Assembly (NCBI GenBank): GCA_016926955.1
Contig: JAFGNN010000084.1
Span: 1-49,870, forward strand
DNA: 49,870 bases
Direction of reading: 5' to 3'
Origin: Spirochaetales bacterium
GTDB taxonomy: Bacteria; Spirochaetota; Spirochaetia; Treponematales; UBA12059
Both the position numbers and the translations under genes were made by a program. Shown one piece after another: positions 7,027 to 15,150 of this stretch. The notes under the pieces are model-generated. The model was not told the origin of the DNA, did not search any database, and saw nothing but the letters and a program-made list of their open reading frames with translations. The first letter of the stretch is position 1. Each line of letters opens with the position of its first letter.

Positions 7027-9210
7027 ATGGTAAAAAACAAGCTGATCCCTGTCCTCGCAAGTGTCATTCTAGCCACGTCCCACATATCCGTCGGGGCTCA
7101 AGCCATCAAGAGCATGGAATTCAGGGGCCAGGACATCAACGATATCCTCATGGCGCTGGCCCAGGCCGGCGGGGTTTCCATCGTTCCGGACGAAACCGTG
7201 AACGGGACCGCCAGTTATTATTTCGCGGATACAGATTTCACGACCGCCTTCCAGTCGTTCCTCGCCGCGTTCAAGCTCTATGCCAGGAAGGATGGCTCCG
7301 TCTGGTACGTGAGCAGGGTGGGTGCCCTCTGGGATCCTGCCAGGGGGCTGCTGACGCTCGACGCGGAGGACGTCGATGTCCAACTCGTCATCCAGGCGGC
7401 TTCCCGCGCGATGGGACGGACTATCCTCTATGACGCGCTGCCGCGCGAGACCATCACGATCCACGCCTCGGCGCTCCCGCCGGAGCGGGTCGTCGAGATT
7501 CTCGGAAAGCGCTTCTCCGGCTACACGGTCGAGTACGCCGAGGATCATTTCTACATCAAGAGGATGCCGCTGGCCGACGCGCGGGCGGGCGGCACAGCTT
7601 CGAAAGGCGACATTCTCAGCCGCAGCCCCGAAGGCCTCTGGTCCATCGACCGGGACTCGGCCCGGCTCATCGATATCCTGGAGGAGCTATTCAGGCGCGA
7701 GGGGAAGGAATTCTCCCTGCTCATGCGCGCCGACGCGACGCTGGAACGGCTGCGATGGAAATCCAGGCCTTTCGAGGACTTCCTGAGGCTCGTCCTCGAG
7801 CAGGCGAACGCGGATTACGCGGTGAAGGATGACGTCTGGTACTTCTTCGAAATTCAGCGCAAGGATGTCCTCAAGAAACTGAAAGAAACGGAGATCGTCC
7901 GGCTTCGTTTCCTGTCCGTCCAGGACCTCTCCGGATTGCTCCCGGCCGATCTTTCATCGGGCGGGTTCTTCCGGGTGGACAAGGCGAGCAATTCCGTAAT
8001 TCTCTCGGGAAGCGCGGAGGAGACGGGGCCGATCAAGGAATTCATCGCATCCGTCGACCTGCCGGGCGAAGGCTTGACGTACTACCTGTTTCAACCCGCC
8101 TTCATCAAGGCGAAGGAAGCTGTAGCCATGCTGCCCGCGTGGCTCGCCGCCTCGGGACCCGTGCTGGTCCCTGACGGAACCGCATTCCTCTTGCGGCTCT
8201 CGCCCGAGCAGAAACGAGCCGCCGACGCTTTCATCGCGAGCGTAGACGCTCCGCGCGAGGCGACTCCGGTGCGTTTGCGCTACATCAGGACCGAGGACCT
8301 CCTCAAGACCCTTCCGCCATCGGTCGCGAAGGAAGATCTCGTGGATTCCGGCGACCCGAGCACCGTTTTCTTCGTCGGGAGGCCGGAGCGGCTCGATCTG
8401 TTCCGGCGCGAGCTCGAGGTGCTTGACCGTCCGAAACCCCAGATCCGCTACGATATCCTGGTCGTCCAGTACCAAAGGAACGATTCGCTTACCTGGCAGA
8501 AGAGCCTGGATGCCAGGCCCTCCGATGAAGGCGATTCGTACGCCATAGTCGGTGCCCTTTCAAAGCTGGTGTCGTTGAACTTCGATGTTGTGGCTGAGTT
8601 CGGCTACCTGTTCGCCGCGAAGCTTTCCCTGGAACTCGGCAACGCCGAGGGGAGGATTTTCGCGGACACGACCCTCACGGGACTGTCGGGGCACGAGGTC
8701 AAATTCCAGAACACCAGCACGTTCCGCTACCGGGACACCGAGATCGATCCGGACACCGGCACGCCGAAGAGCACCGGCGTAACGCGCGAGCTGACAAGCG
8801 GCCTCATCATCGGCGTGAACGGCTGGGTCTCCGGCGACGGCATGGTCACGATGGACATCCAGGCGACGATCTCGAAGCGCGGCGCCGACACGTCCACTTC
8901 CGGGGCGAATCCTCCTCCGACTTCTGAGCGCGTGGTCTCCTCCCACCTCCGGACGGCCTCGGGCGATCCGATCATACTCTCGGGCTTGATCCAGCGGGAG
9001 CGCACTGAGACGGTCAAGAAAATCCCGATCCTCGGAGACATTCCCTGGATCGGCTCGATATTCCGGGATGTCGTCGAGTCGGAGGAAGAGACGGAACTCG
9101 TCATCTATATTATCCCCCGCATAATGACTCCGTCATCGACTGAGCCTGGGGGCGCGGGGCTGAGGATGGAGCGGCTGTGGCGCGAGCTTTTCACGGAACA
9201 GATCCCGTGA
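7027..9210 (+). CDS. gspD: T2SS outer-membrane secretin GspD
   Basis: GspD forms the outer-membrane channel of the type II secretion system. The product has 727 residues with a signal peptide (IPVLASVILATSHISVGAQ). An N0-like domain follows (about 27-98, starting IKSMEFRGQDINDILMALAQ). Then come several ring-forming N-type modules: about 108-180, 217-285, 290-350, 353-412 and 415-475. The secretin domain lies at about 500-715, with the typical end GDPIILSGLIQ, KIPILGDIPWIGSIF and ETELVIYIIPRIM. There are more periplasmic modules than in classical GspD (N0-N3). No S-domain is apparent after the barrel, so a pilotin might bind elsewhere or be dispensable. ATG 7027 has a weak GGAG at 7012-7015. 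The stop overlaps the gspE start (GTGA). Confidence 0.92.
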   Translation: MVKNKLIPVLASVILATSHISVGAQAIKSMEFRGQDINDILMALAQAGGVSIVPDETVNGTASYYFADTDFTTAFQSFLAAFKLYARKDGSVWYVSRVGALWDPARGLLTLDAEDVDVQLVIQAASRAMGRTILYDALPRETITIHASALPPERVVEILGKRFSGYTVEYAEDHFYIKRMPLADARAGGTASKGDILSRSPEGLWSIDRDSARLIDILEELFRREGKEFSLLMRADATLERLRWKSRPFEDFLRLVLEQANADYAVKDDVWYFFEIQRKDVLKKLKETEIVRLRFLSVQDLSGLLPADLSSGGFFRVDKASNSVILSGSAEETGPIKEFIASVDLPGEGLTYYLFQPAFIKAKEAVAMLPAWLAASGPVLVPDGTAFLLRLSPEQKRAADAFIASVDAPREATPVRLRYIRTEDLLKTLPPSVAKEDLVDSGDPSTVFFVGRPERLDLFRRELEVLDRPKPQIRYDILVVQYQRNDSLTWQKSLDARPSDEGDSYAIVGALSKLVSLNFDVVAEFGYLFAAKLSLELGNAEGRIFADTTLTGLSGHEVKFQNTSTFRYRDTEIDPDTGTPKSTGVTRELTSGLIIGVNGWVSGDGMVTMDIQATISKRGADTSTSGANPPPTSERVVSSHLRTASGDPIILSGLIQRERTETVKKIPILGDIPWIGSIFRDVVESEEETELVIYIIPRIMTPSSTEPGGAGLRMERLWRELFTEQIP

Positions 9211-10700
9211 GCCGGAGCGCCGCCGGAGGCGCGGCCGTTCCTGCGCCGCTTTCATCGTTCGAACCGCTACCGGATGGCGATTCGCAGTTCGCTCCGGCGT
9301 TTTCCGAGGCGAACCGGGTCGTGAAGCTGTCGGAATCGGAGACCCGCATCCTCGTGGGGGCCGATGCCCCGCTCCGGCCGGACCTGGCCGGATCGATTGC
9401 CGTACTCTCCGGAAAAATCGTCGAAACGGTGCTGCTCGATCCGGCGGAACTGGCATCGTATCTGGCGGGACGCGCCGTCGACGCGCCGACCGGAGCCCTA
9501 TCGGCGGGCGGCGACGAACGCATCCTGCTCGACCGGCTCGCCAACGACGCGCCGGTCGTCAACCTCGTGAACTCGATCCTCATCGACGCCATCCGCGCGG
9601 ACGCGAGCGACGTCCACGTCGAAGCCGGGGCTGAGGAATCGACGGTCAGGTACCGGATCGACGGATCATTGACTGTCGCGCGCCGCTTCTCACGCGAACG
9701 CTTCGCCGGTGTGTCCGCGAGGATCAAGGTGATGGCCAACCTGAACGTCATGGAGCGGCGCCTGCCGCAGGACGGGCGCGTGACCGTGGATCTTGGCAAC
9801 GATACGATCGATCTCCGCGTGTCGATCGTTCCCGTGAGAAAGGGCGAGTCGATCGTGCTTCGCATTCTCGGCCGATCGAAAACGCCGCTGTCGCTCGAAA
9901 GCCTCGGGATGGACGCGAGCATGCTGGCCACGACCGAGCGGCTGCTCCGCTCGCCGCACGGGCTCGTGCTCGTGACCGGACCGACCGGATCGGGGAAGAC
10001 CACGACCTTGACCGCGATGTTGCGGGCCCTCCGGGACGAGACACGGAAGGTGATCTCGATAGAAGATCCGATCGAGTACGTGGTCGACGGAGTCAACCAG
10101 ATCCAGACGAACGAGAAGATCCAGCTCACGTTCGAATCGATTCTTCGGCGGGTTCTCCGGCAGGATCCGGATGTGGTCATGGTCGGGGAAGTCCGCGACC
10201 ATCCGACCGCCGACCTCGTCGTCCGCGCCGCGATGACCGGTCATCTCGTCCTGACTACGCTCCATACGAACGACGCGGTCGCCGCCATCGCCCGCATGAA
10301 GAATATCGGGGTGGAACCATACCTGACCGCCAGCGTGCTGCGCGCTTCCATCGCGCAACGATTGCTGCGCCGCGTCTGCCCCGCGTGCGCCGGATCCCGG
10401 CCTCTGGGGCCGGCCGAACGCGCGATCGCCAGCGGCCATGGACTTGAGCTCGATCGTACCCCCGTGGCCATCGGCTGCCCCGCTTGCCGCGGAACCGGCT
10501 ATTCGGGGCGTTTCGCGGTGTTCGAGTCGTTCAGCATGGATACGGAGCTCGAGGAGCTCGTCGCCTCGGGCGGACGCGGGGCGACCTTGGCGACTTTCCT
10601 GGAAGAGCGAGGGATGCCGAGGCTCGCGCGCGCGGCGCTCTCTCGCGTGGCCGAGGGCGAGACCACCTTCGAGGAATTCGAGCGCGAGGTAGGCGCCTGA
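9207..10700 (+). CDS. gspE: T2SS ATPase GspE
   Basis: GspE is the cytoplasmic hexameric ATPase that powers pseudopilus assembly. The 497-residue product contains Walker A GPTGSGKTT at 258-266, an Asp-box region (SIEDPIEYVVDGVNQIQ), a Walker B-like segment VVMVGEVRD at 323-331, and a His-box (TGHLVLTTLHTNDA). A tetracysteine zinc site follows (C391xxC394 and C424xxC427), typical of GspE/PilB. GTG 9207 is preferred over GTG 9177 because it overlaps the gspD stop by four bases, the coupling style used through this operon. The stop TGA overlaps the gspF ATG by one base. The start is the only uncertain point. Confidence 0.95.
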   Translation: MSRSAAGGAAVPAPLSSFEPLPDGDSQFAPAFSEANRVVKLSESETRILVGADAPLRPDLAGSIAVLSGKIVETVLLDPAELASYLAGRAVDAPTGALSAGGDERILLDRLANDAPVVNLVNSILIDAIRADASDVHVEAGAEESTVRYRIDGSLTVARRFSRERFAGVSARIKVMANLNVMERRLPQDGRVTVDLGNDTIDLRVSIVPVRKGESIVLRILGRSKTPLSLESLGMDASMLATTERLLRSPHGLVLVTGPTGSGKTTTLTAMLRALRDETRKVISIEDPIEYVVDGVNQIQTNEKIQLTFESILRRVLRQDPDVVMVGEVRDHPTADLVVRAAMTGHLVLTTLHTNDAVAAIARMKNIGVEPYLTASVLRASIAQRLLRRVCPACAGSRPLGPAERAIASGHGLELDRTPVAIGCPACRGTGYSGRFAVFESFSMDTELEELVASGGRGATLATFLEERGMPRLARAALSRVAEGETTFEEFEREVGA

Positions 10701-11893
10701 TGGCCCGGTTCCGAGTCCGCTTGGTGGACGCCGATGGCCGAAGGCGACGCGATACGGTGGAAGCATCGGACGCGGAAAGCGCCATCCGCGTGGTCGAAGG
10801 GAAGGGACTTATCGCGATCGGCGTGGAGCCGGACGAGCGCTCCCCGCATCGGATCTCGCGTGTTGGCGGAAAACCCCTCGCCGATTTCACCTCGCTGTCA
10901 GCCTCCCTGCTCTCGGCAGGGCTCACTCTCCGCGACGCGCTGTCGGTGGTAGCGGAAACCGCGGAGCGACAGGACGTCAGGAAGCTGGCGTCCGATCTCG
11001 GGACGCGCATCGACGCCGGGTCGAGCCTCCATGACGCGTTCGACGAGCTCGGCTATGCCGTCCCGCCGGTCTACCGGGGACTAGTGCGGATCGGCGAGAG
11101 GGTCGGCGCCCTGGACGCGGTTTTCCCCAGGCTCGCCGCGCAACTGGAATCCACGAGGGCTGCGCGCGAGAAGCTCGTGGCCGCCTTGATTTATCCTTCG
11201 ATAGTCCTGCTATTGGCGATTTTCGGGCTTTTCGGACTATCCATCTGGATACTGCCCCGGCTCGCCGCCGTATTCGGCGAAATCGGCGGAGAGGGCCCGT
11301 CCTTGAGCGATCGAGTCGGAGCGGCGAGGGCCGTCACGACTGGGCTTGTCCTGCTTCTGTCCGCGCTTTCCGTCGCATTGGCGGCAGCTCTCGTCTGGCG
11401 CGGGCGACATGAAGGTTTCGCGCGAACCTTCGACGCGGCTTTGCTTCGGATTCCGCTGCTCGGAAAATCGCTCGCGGAGCGCGCGAGCCTGTCTTTCGCC
11501 TTCGCCATGGAATCGCTCGTCGCCGGGGGGTTGCCGATCGACGAGGCACTGCTGGAAAGCGCCTCGGCCGTCGGGAACAGAGCCGTGGCCGCCGACATAC
11601 TCGCGATCCGCGAATCGGTGCTGAAAGGGAAGCCGCTCTCGCAGTCCGTCGAAGCCGCCCGCCGCTTGCCGCGCTATCTGGGGCAGTGGTTCGCGGTCGG
11701 CGAACGCACCGGGAAAGTCGAAGCCGTGTTCGGGCAGCTCCGGGCATACTATCAACGTTCGACCGAACGGGCGCTCGAGCGTGCGATGGCCCTCGTCGAA
11801 CCGGGGATCATACTTCTGGTGGGAATGCTCCTTCTGGGTATCGTCGTGTTCTTCATAGTGCCTCTTTTCTCGGCTTACGGCTCATTGCTCTGA
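10700..11893 (+). CDS. gspF: T2SS inner-membrane platform protein GspF
   Basis: GspF is the polytopic platform protein that contacts the ATPase and the pseudopilins. The 397-residue protein has the family layout of two homologous cytoplasmic halves (FTSLSASLLSAGLTLRDAL and the second copy AFAMESLVAGGLPIDEALL) with three membrane segments at about 160-187, 212-234 and 368-390. The short N-terminal segment MARFRVRLVDADGRRRRDTV is also family-typical. ATG 10700 shares its first base with the gspE stop. A 48-base gap separates it from gspG, the only intergenic space in the operon. Confidence 0.93.
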   Translation: MARFRVRLVDADGRRRRDTVEASDAESAIRVVEGKGLIAIGVEPDERSPHRISRVGGKPLADFTSLSASLLSAGLTLRDALSVVAETAERQDVRKLASDLGTRIDAGSSLHDAFDELGYAVPPVYRGLVRIGERVGALDAVFPRLAAQLESTRAAREKLVAALIYPSIVLLLAIFGLFGLSIWILPRLAAVFGEIGGEGPSLSDRVGAARAVTTGLVLLLSALSVALAAALVWRGRHEGFARTFDAALLRIPLLGKSLAERASLSFAFAMESLVAGGLPIDEALLESASAVGNRAVAADILAIRESVLKGKPLSQSVEAARRLPRYLGQWFAVGERTGKVEAVFGQLRAYYQRSTERALERAMALVEPGIILLVGMLLLGIVVFFIVPLFSAYGSLL

Positions 11894-11941
11894 AAACTGA
11901 AAGTACAGTCGCGGCGACGCGCATGGACAGGAGATGACAAC

Positions 11942-12409
11942 GTGGAAGAAAGCAAACTCACGACCGGGAACGCGCGCCAGGAACGAGGATATCGAGGAGA
12001 GGACGGCTGGACTTTCATCGAGACCCTGGTCGTCCTCGGCATCGTGCTCATCCTGACGGCCACCGTCGGTTTCATGGCCGCCCGGTACCTCGGAAAGGCA
12101 AGGGAAGTGGCGGCGAAGAGCCAGATCGAGACGTTCTCGCTGGCGATACAGTCGTACTACCTCGATTGCGGTTCCTTCCCGACCGAGGATCAGGGCCTGG
12201 ACGCCTTGTGGCAGAAGCCCACGTTGTCCCCGGTTCCGTCTGCGTGGACCGGTCCCTACCTGATGAAGAAGACGCCCCTCGATCCCTGGGGGAATCCCTA
12301 TGTCTACGAGGTTCCGGGCCCTAACGGGCTGCCGTTTTCCATAGCTTCTTACGGGGCCGACGGCAGCCCGGGCGGAGAAGGCGCCGATGCGGATCTGTTC
12401 TCCTACTGA
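11942..12409 (+). CDS. gspG: T2SS major pseudopilin GspG
   Basis: GspG is the main subunit of the T2SS pseudopilus. The 155-residue precursor has a long hydrophilic leader ending in GEDG, then WTFIETLVVLGIVLILTA: cleavage after Gly with the conserved Glu at +5. The C-terminus contains the GspG calcium-site signature (ASYGADGSPGGEG) and DPWGNPYVYEVPG. It starts at GTG 11942 after AGGAGA near 11928-11933. The Trp at +1 replaces the usual Phe or Met and recurs in the next gene. The last 23 bases overlap the following minor pseudopilin gene. Confidence 0.95.
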   Translation: MEESKLTTGNARQERGYRGEDGWTFIETLVVLGIVLILTATVGFMAARYLGKAREVAAKSQIETFSLAIQSYYLDCGSFPTEDQGLDALWQKPTLSPVPSAWTGPYLMKKTPLDPWGNPYVYEVPGPNGLPFSIASYGADGSPGGEGADADLFSY

Positions 12410-12593
12410 TTCCGGTTGGGTGGAGATCGACGCGATCGTCGCGCTTCTCATCCTTTCCGTCGCCGCCGCTTCGGTATCCGGGGCTGTGAGAGCCGCGGCC
12501 TCCGCCGCGGAACGCGTCGCGGCCTCAGCTTCCGCGGCGCTCGATCTGGAGTCCGACAATGCGGAAAGGGCAGTCGTTTCGGCATCCCGCTGA
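12387..12593 (+). CDS. Very short minor pseudopilin (GspH/I-like)
   Basis: The 68-residue product starts at ATG 12387 inside the gspG end, preceded by a GGAGAAGG-type ribosome site. It has a short leader (MRICSPTDSG), then WVEIDAIVALLILSVAAASV and an Ala/Ser-rich tail. The leader Gly followed by a hydrophobic helix is the class III prepilin pattern, with Asp instead of Glu at +5. The globular domain expected of GspH or GspI is absent; only the N-terminal helix remains. Gene order suggests the GspI position. It overlaps the next gene by 35 bases. The frame and context make it a credible gene, but which minor pseudopilin it represents cannot be settled. Confidence 0.7.
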   Translation: MRICSPTDSGWVEIDAIVALLILSVAAASVSGAVRAAASAAERVAASASAALDLESDNAERAVVSASR

Positions 12594-13071
12594 AGGCGCC
12601 ACCTTCCTCGGTACCATGGTCGCGATCGCCCTGCTCGCCGCGCTTGTCGGAGTGGCGTATCCGTTCCTGTCGGCGGCCGTGGGAGCGATCGAGCGGGCCA
12701 TCGCCCGCGGATCGGGCGCGGCCAAGGCATCCGTGCTCTCGGCATCGGTCCTGACCCTGGCCTCCCGCGTACTGCCTCCGTTCTGGGCGCCGCCTGCCGG
12801 GACGGCGGACGGGAACGGCGTCTCATGGTGCTGGATCGACGGCGACCCCGCCTCGACCTTCTCGGTGTCGGCGGACGACGACTCCATCGTGGTGGAAGCC
12901 GACGGCGCGGCATTCGCGGTAACGGGGCTGGAGTCGCCGGAAGTCACCTGGCTGGAAGGATCCGACGGCGCGCCGTTCGGACTGTCCGTCCGATTTTCAT
13001 CCGGCGGCGTCGAGTACGGCATCGACGCCGCGTTCGGCGCTTTCCCCTACGTTCCGGAGGCCGGACTCTGA
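12559..13071 (+). CDS. Minor pseudopilin (GspJ-like by position)
   Basis: The 170-residue product begins at ATG 12559 inside the preceding gene. Its leader ends in HPAEG, followed by ATFLGTMVAIALLAALVGVA, a prepilin helix lacking the +5 Glu (Gly there instead). A beta-rich globular domain follows (VSWCWIDGDPASTF, then GVEYGIDAAFGAFPY). In gene order it occupies the position of GspJ, a pseudopilus-tip component. Loss of Glu at +5 is normally typical of GspK rather than GspJ, so the exact class is open. The gspK frame begins at its last codons. Confidence 0.75.
   Translation: MRKGQSFRHPAEGATFLGTMVAIALLAALVGVAYPFLSAAVGAIERAIARGSGAAKASVLSASVLTLASRVLPPFWAPPAGTADGNGVSWCWIDGDPASTFSVSADDDSIVVEADGAAFAVTGLESPEVTWLEGSDGAPFGLSVRFSSGGVEYGIDAAFGAFPYVPEAGL
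13056..13060 (+). promoter_or_regulatory. Shine-Dalgarno supporting a CTG start for gspK
   Basis: GGAGG at 13056-13060 lies seven bases upstream of CTG 13068. No ATG, GTG or TTG exists in the gspK frame near here, upstream or downstream, before the membrane helix. The ideal spacing therefore points to CTG as the initiation codon. Confidence 0.5.
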
Positions 13072-14111
13072 AGCGGCGGCCGGGACCAGAATCCGAGCTT
13101 GGCGCGGCCGCTCCCGCGACGCTCGCGGCGCTCCTGTTCCTGGCCGCCTTGGCCGGGACCGCGACGCTGACGATAGGATCGACGATCGCTCCGGTCCGCA
13201 AGGCCGCGACCCTCGCCGCGGACCGGGCTCTTGCCCTCGATGCCGTCGTCGCAACGATGAAGGCCCTCGAGAGCCGGGCTTCCGACGGCAGCGACTCCCG
13301 CGCCGACTTGGCGTCGTTGCCGGCGAGGGAAGGAGTCGTACTCCGCGTGGACGACGTCTCGAGCCGCCTGAACCCCAATCTGCTCAGGAAGAACCTGATC
13401 GAGCGGACGGCTCTCGCGGACTATCTGGTCCCAGGGGCCGACGCGGCCGCGGTCCAGCAGCGAAGGGAGGACGAGGGTTTCTCCGTCGACATATTCTCCG
13501 GATACGGCGACCTGATCGATGAGGACGCGCTCGAGCGGCTTTTCACTCCGTACTCATACGCATCGGTCAACACGGACGACGAATTCGCGCTGAGGCGCCT
13601 CTATCTCGAAGCGACCGGAGACCGCGCCGCATCGGAGGCGTTTCACGCCGAGGTCCAGCGACAGCTCGTTGCCCTGGAAATATTGGCCCCGGGTCGTCTG
13701 GAGGAACGCTACGGGCTCGCGCTTGCGCCGGTGGATCCGCTGATAGGGGCCGAACCGCAGCTGAACGCCAATTTCGCACTCGCCGAGACGCTCGGGATCG
13801 TGCTATCGTACCCGGCATTCGAGATCGCCGACCCCCGCGAAAAAGCCGAAGCCATCGCGGAAGCCGCTTTTTCCGGGCCTCTCGACGCCGGGAGGATATC
13901 CGAAATCGTCGGGGTGCCGCTTTCCCATCCCGTCCACGCGTGGATAGGCTCCCGAACCTGGTTTTGGCGGATATCCGCAACCACGGACGCCGCCGAGTGG
14001 AGGGCCATCGTCCGCATGGAGGCGGGGGAATCCGGAGAGGGCGTACGAGCGCTGCTCTGCGAATTCGGAAGGACGGAGGAAGGCGATGATCGTTTACGAC
14101 GCCACGAGTGA
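13068..14111 (+). CDS. gspK: T2SS minor pseudopilin GspK, probable CTG start
   Basis: GspK is the large minor pseudopilin that caps the T2SS pseudopilus tip. The 347-residue product has a short basic leader (RRPGPESELG), a hydrophobic helix (ATLAALLFLAALAGTATLTI) and a large periplasmic region. GspK hallmarks include VDDVSSRLNPNLL, EPQLNANFALAETL and a C-terminal GSRTWFWRISATTD. Residue +5 is not Glu, as usual in GspK. The start is inferred as CTG 13068, which overlaps the preceding stop and follows GGAGG with 7-base spacing. The only alternative starts in frame lie inside the helix. The end overlaps gspL by 26 bases. Confidence 0.85.
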   Translation: MKRRPGPESELGAAAPATLAALLFLAALAGTATLTIGSTIAPVRKAATLAADRALALDAVVATMKALESRASDGSDSRADLASLPAREGVVLRVDDVSSRLNPNLLRKNLIERTALADYLVPGADAAAVQQRREDEGFSVDIFSGYGDLIDEDALERLFTPYSYASVNTDDEFALRRLYLEATGDRAASEAFHAEVQRQLVALEILAPGRLEERYGLALAPVDPLIGAEPQLNANFALAETLGIVLSYPAFEIADPREKAEAIAEAAFSGPLDAGRISEIVGVPLSHPVHAWIGSRTWFWRISATTDAAEWRAIVRMEAGESGEGVRALLCEFGRTEEGDDRLRRHE

Positions 14112-15150
14112 CCAAGGAGTCGGCAAGGGCGCTCTGGCGTGGCTGCCCGTCGGACTCTGGGCGGCTCGGATCGTGAGCGCGCCTCCGGGGCTGGACGAGC
14201 GCGAGCTGAAGGATTGGACCAGGTCGCGCCTGGGCGCCTTCTTCCACGCGGATCCCTCCACGCTCGTCTGCGATGCGCTCCGCCTGGAAGATGACCGGGC
14301 CATCGTGATGGTGGCCCAGGTCGCCACGCTCGAGAAACTCAGAAGCCGTCATCCGCGCGCCCGGATCGCCCTCGCCCCGTCGGGGCCTTGGGGCGATGGA
14401 TTGCGCGCCAATGTCTACGTGCTGCCCGATGCCTATGAACTCGTGACGATCCAGGATCCCTCGCGGCTCGCCGGAGCTGCGGCCGGTGAACCGGTGCTGT
14501 CGACCGTGCGCTTCGAAAGGATGGAAGGACGGCTCGACCTTGGACAGGTATTGGCCAGGTTGCCGGAAGGAACCCGTTATGGATTGTACGCCGAAGGCGC
14601 GGATCTGTCCGAACTGCGGCGGGCGTCCTTGCCGGGAGCCGCCGTCGCGGATTTTCGTTCGCTCGCCAGGGGCACCAACGGGGCTTTTGCCCAAGCCGGC
14701 GCCGGCAAACTGCGCGGCGCAGTCCCGTACCTGATGGTTGCGCTGGTAGCAGGGGCCGTCACGCTGTCATTGGCCGCCATGCGCGCGGACGTGGCGACAC
14801 GGACGGCGGAGCTAGAAAACCGCAAAACTGAGCTTGCTGCGCTCGTCGCGGAGCTGGCGTCCTTGCGCGGAGAAGGTCCGCGGATCGATCCCGCGGGGCC
14901 GCGCCGGAGCGGAGCCCTCTACGCGCTCTCGGCCTTGTGTGCTGCCGGAGATCCGACCTTGCGCGCGTTCCGGGTCTCAGCGGACGGGAATTCGTTTTCT
15001 CTCGACGGATCGGCGAAGGACGCCTTGTCCGCTCTCGAGGCCATCCGTTCGACGAACGCGTTCGAGGAACTGAAGCTGCGCGGAGTGAGCATGGATGCCG
15101 ACGGGCTCGAACGATTCACCCTGACCGGGAGGATCGATGACACGGAATGA
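14086..15150 (+). CDS. gspL: GspL/PilN-like inner-membrane assembly protein
   Basis: GspL recruits the ATPase to the inner-membrane platform. The 354-residue protein has a cytoplasmic N-terminal region of about 210 residues with weak resemblance to the GspL actin-like fold. One membrane segment follows at about 211-233 (AVPYLMVALVAGAVTLSLAA), then a charged coiled-coil stretch (TAELENRKTELAALVAELAS) and a ferredoxin-like periplasmic domain ending LERFTLTGRIDD. That layout and its place between gspK and the gspM-like gene support the call; sequence motifs alone are weak. ATG 14086 follows GGAGGA at 14075-14080 and overlaps the gspK end. Confidence 0.75.
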   Translation: MIVYDATSDQGVGKGALAWLPVGLWAARIVSAPPGLDERELKDWTRSRLGAFFHADPSTLVCDALRLEDDRAIVMVAQVATLEKLRSRHPRARIALAPSGPWGDGLRANVYVLPDAYELVTIQDPSRLAGAAAGEPVLSTVRFERMEGRLDLGQVLARLPEGTRYGLYAEGADLSELRRASLPGAAVADFRSLARGTNGAFAQAGAGKLRGAVPYLMVALVAGAVTLSLAAMRADVATRTAELENRKTELAALVAELASLRGEGPRIDPAGPRRSGALYALSALCAAGDPTLRAFRVSADGNSFSLDGSAKDALSALEAIRSTNAFEELKLRGVSMDADGLERFTLTGRIDDTE

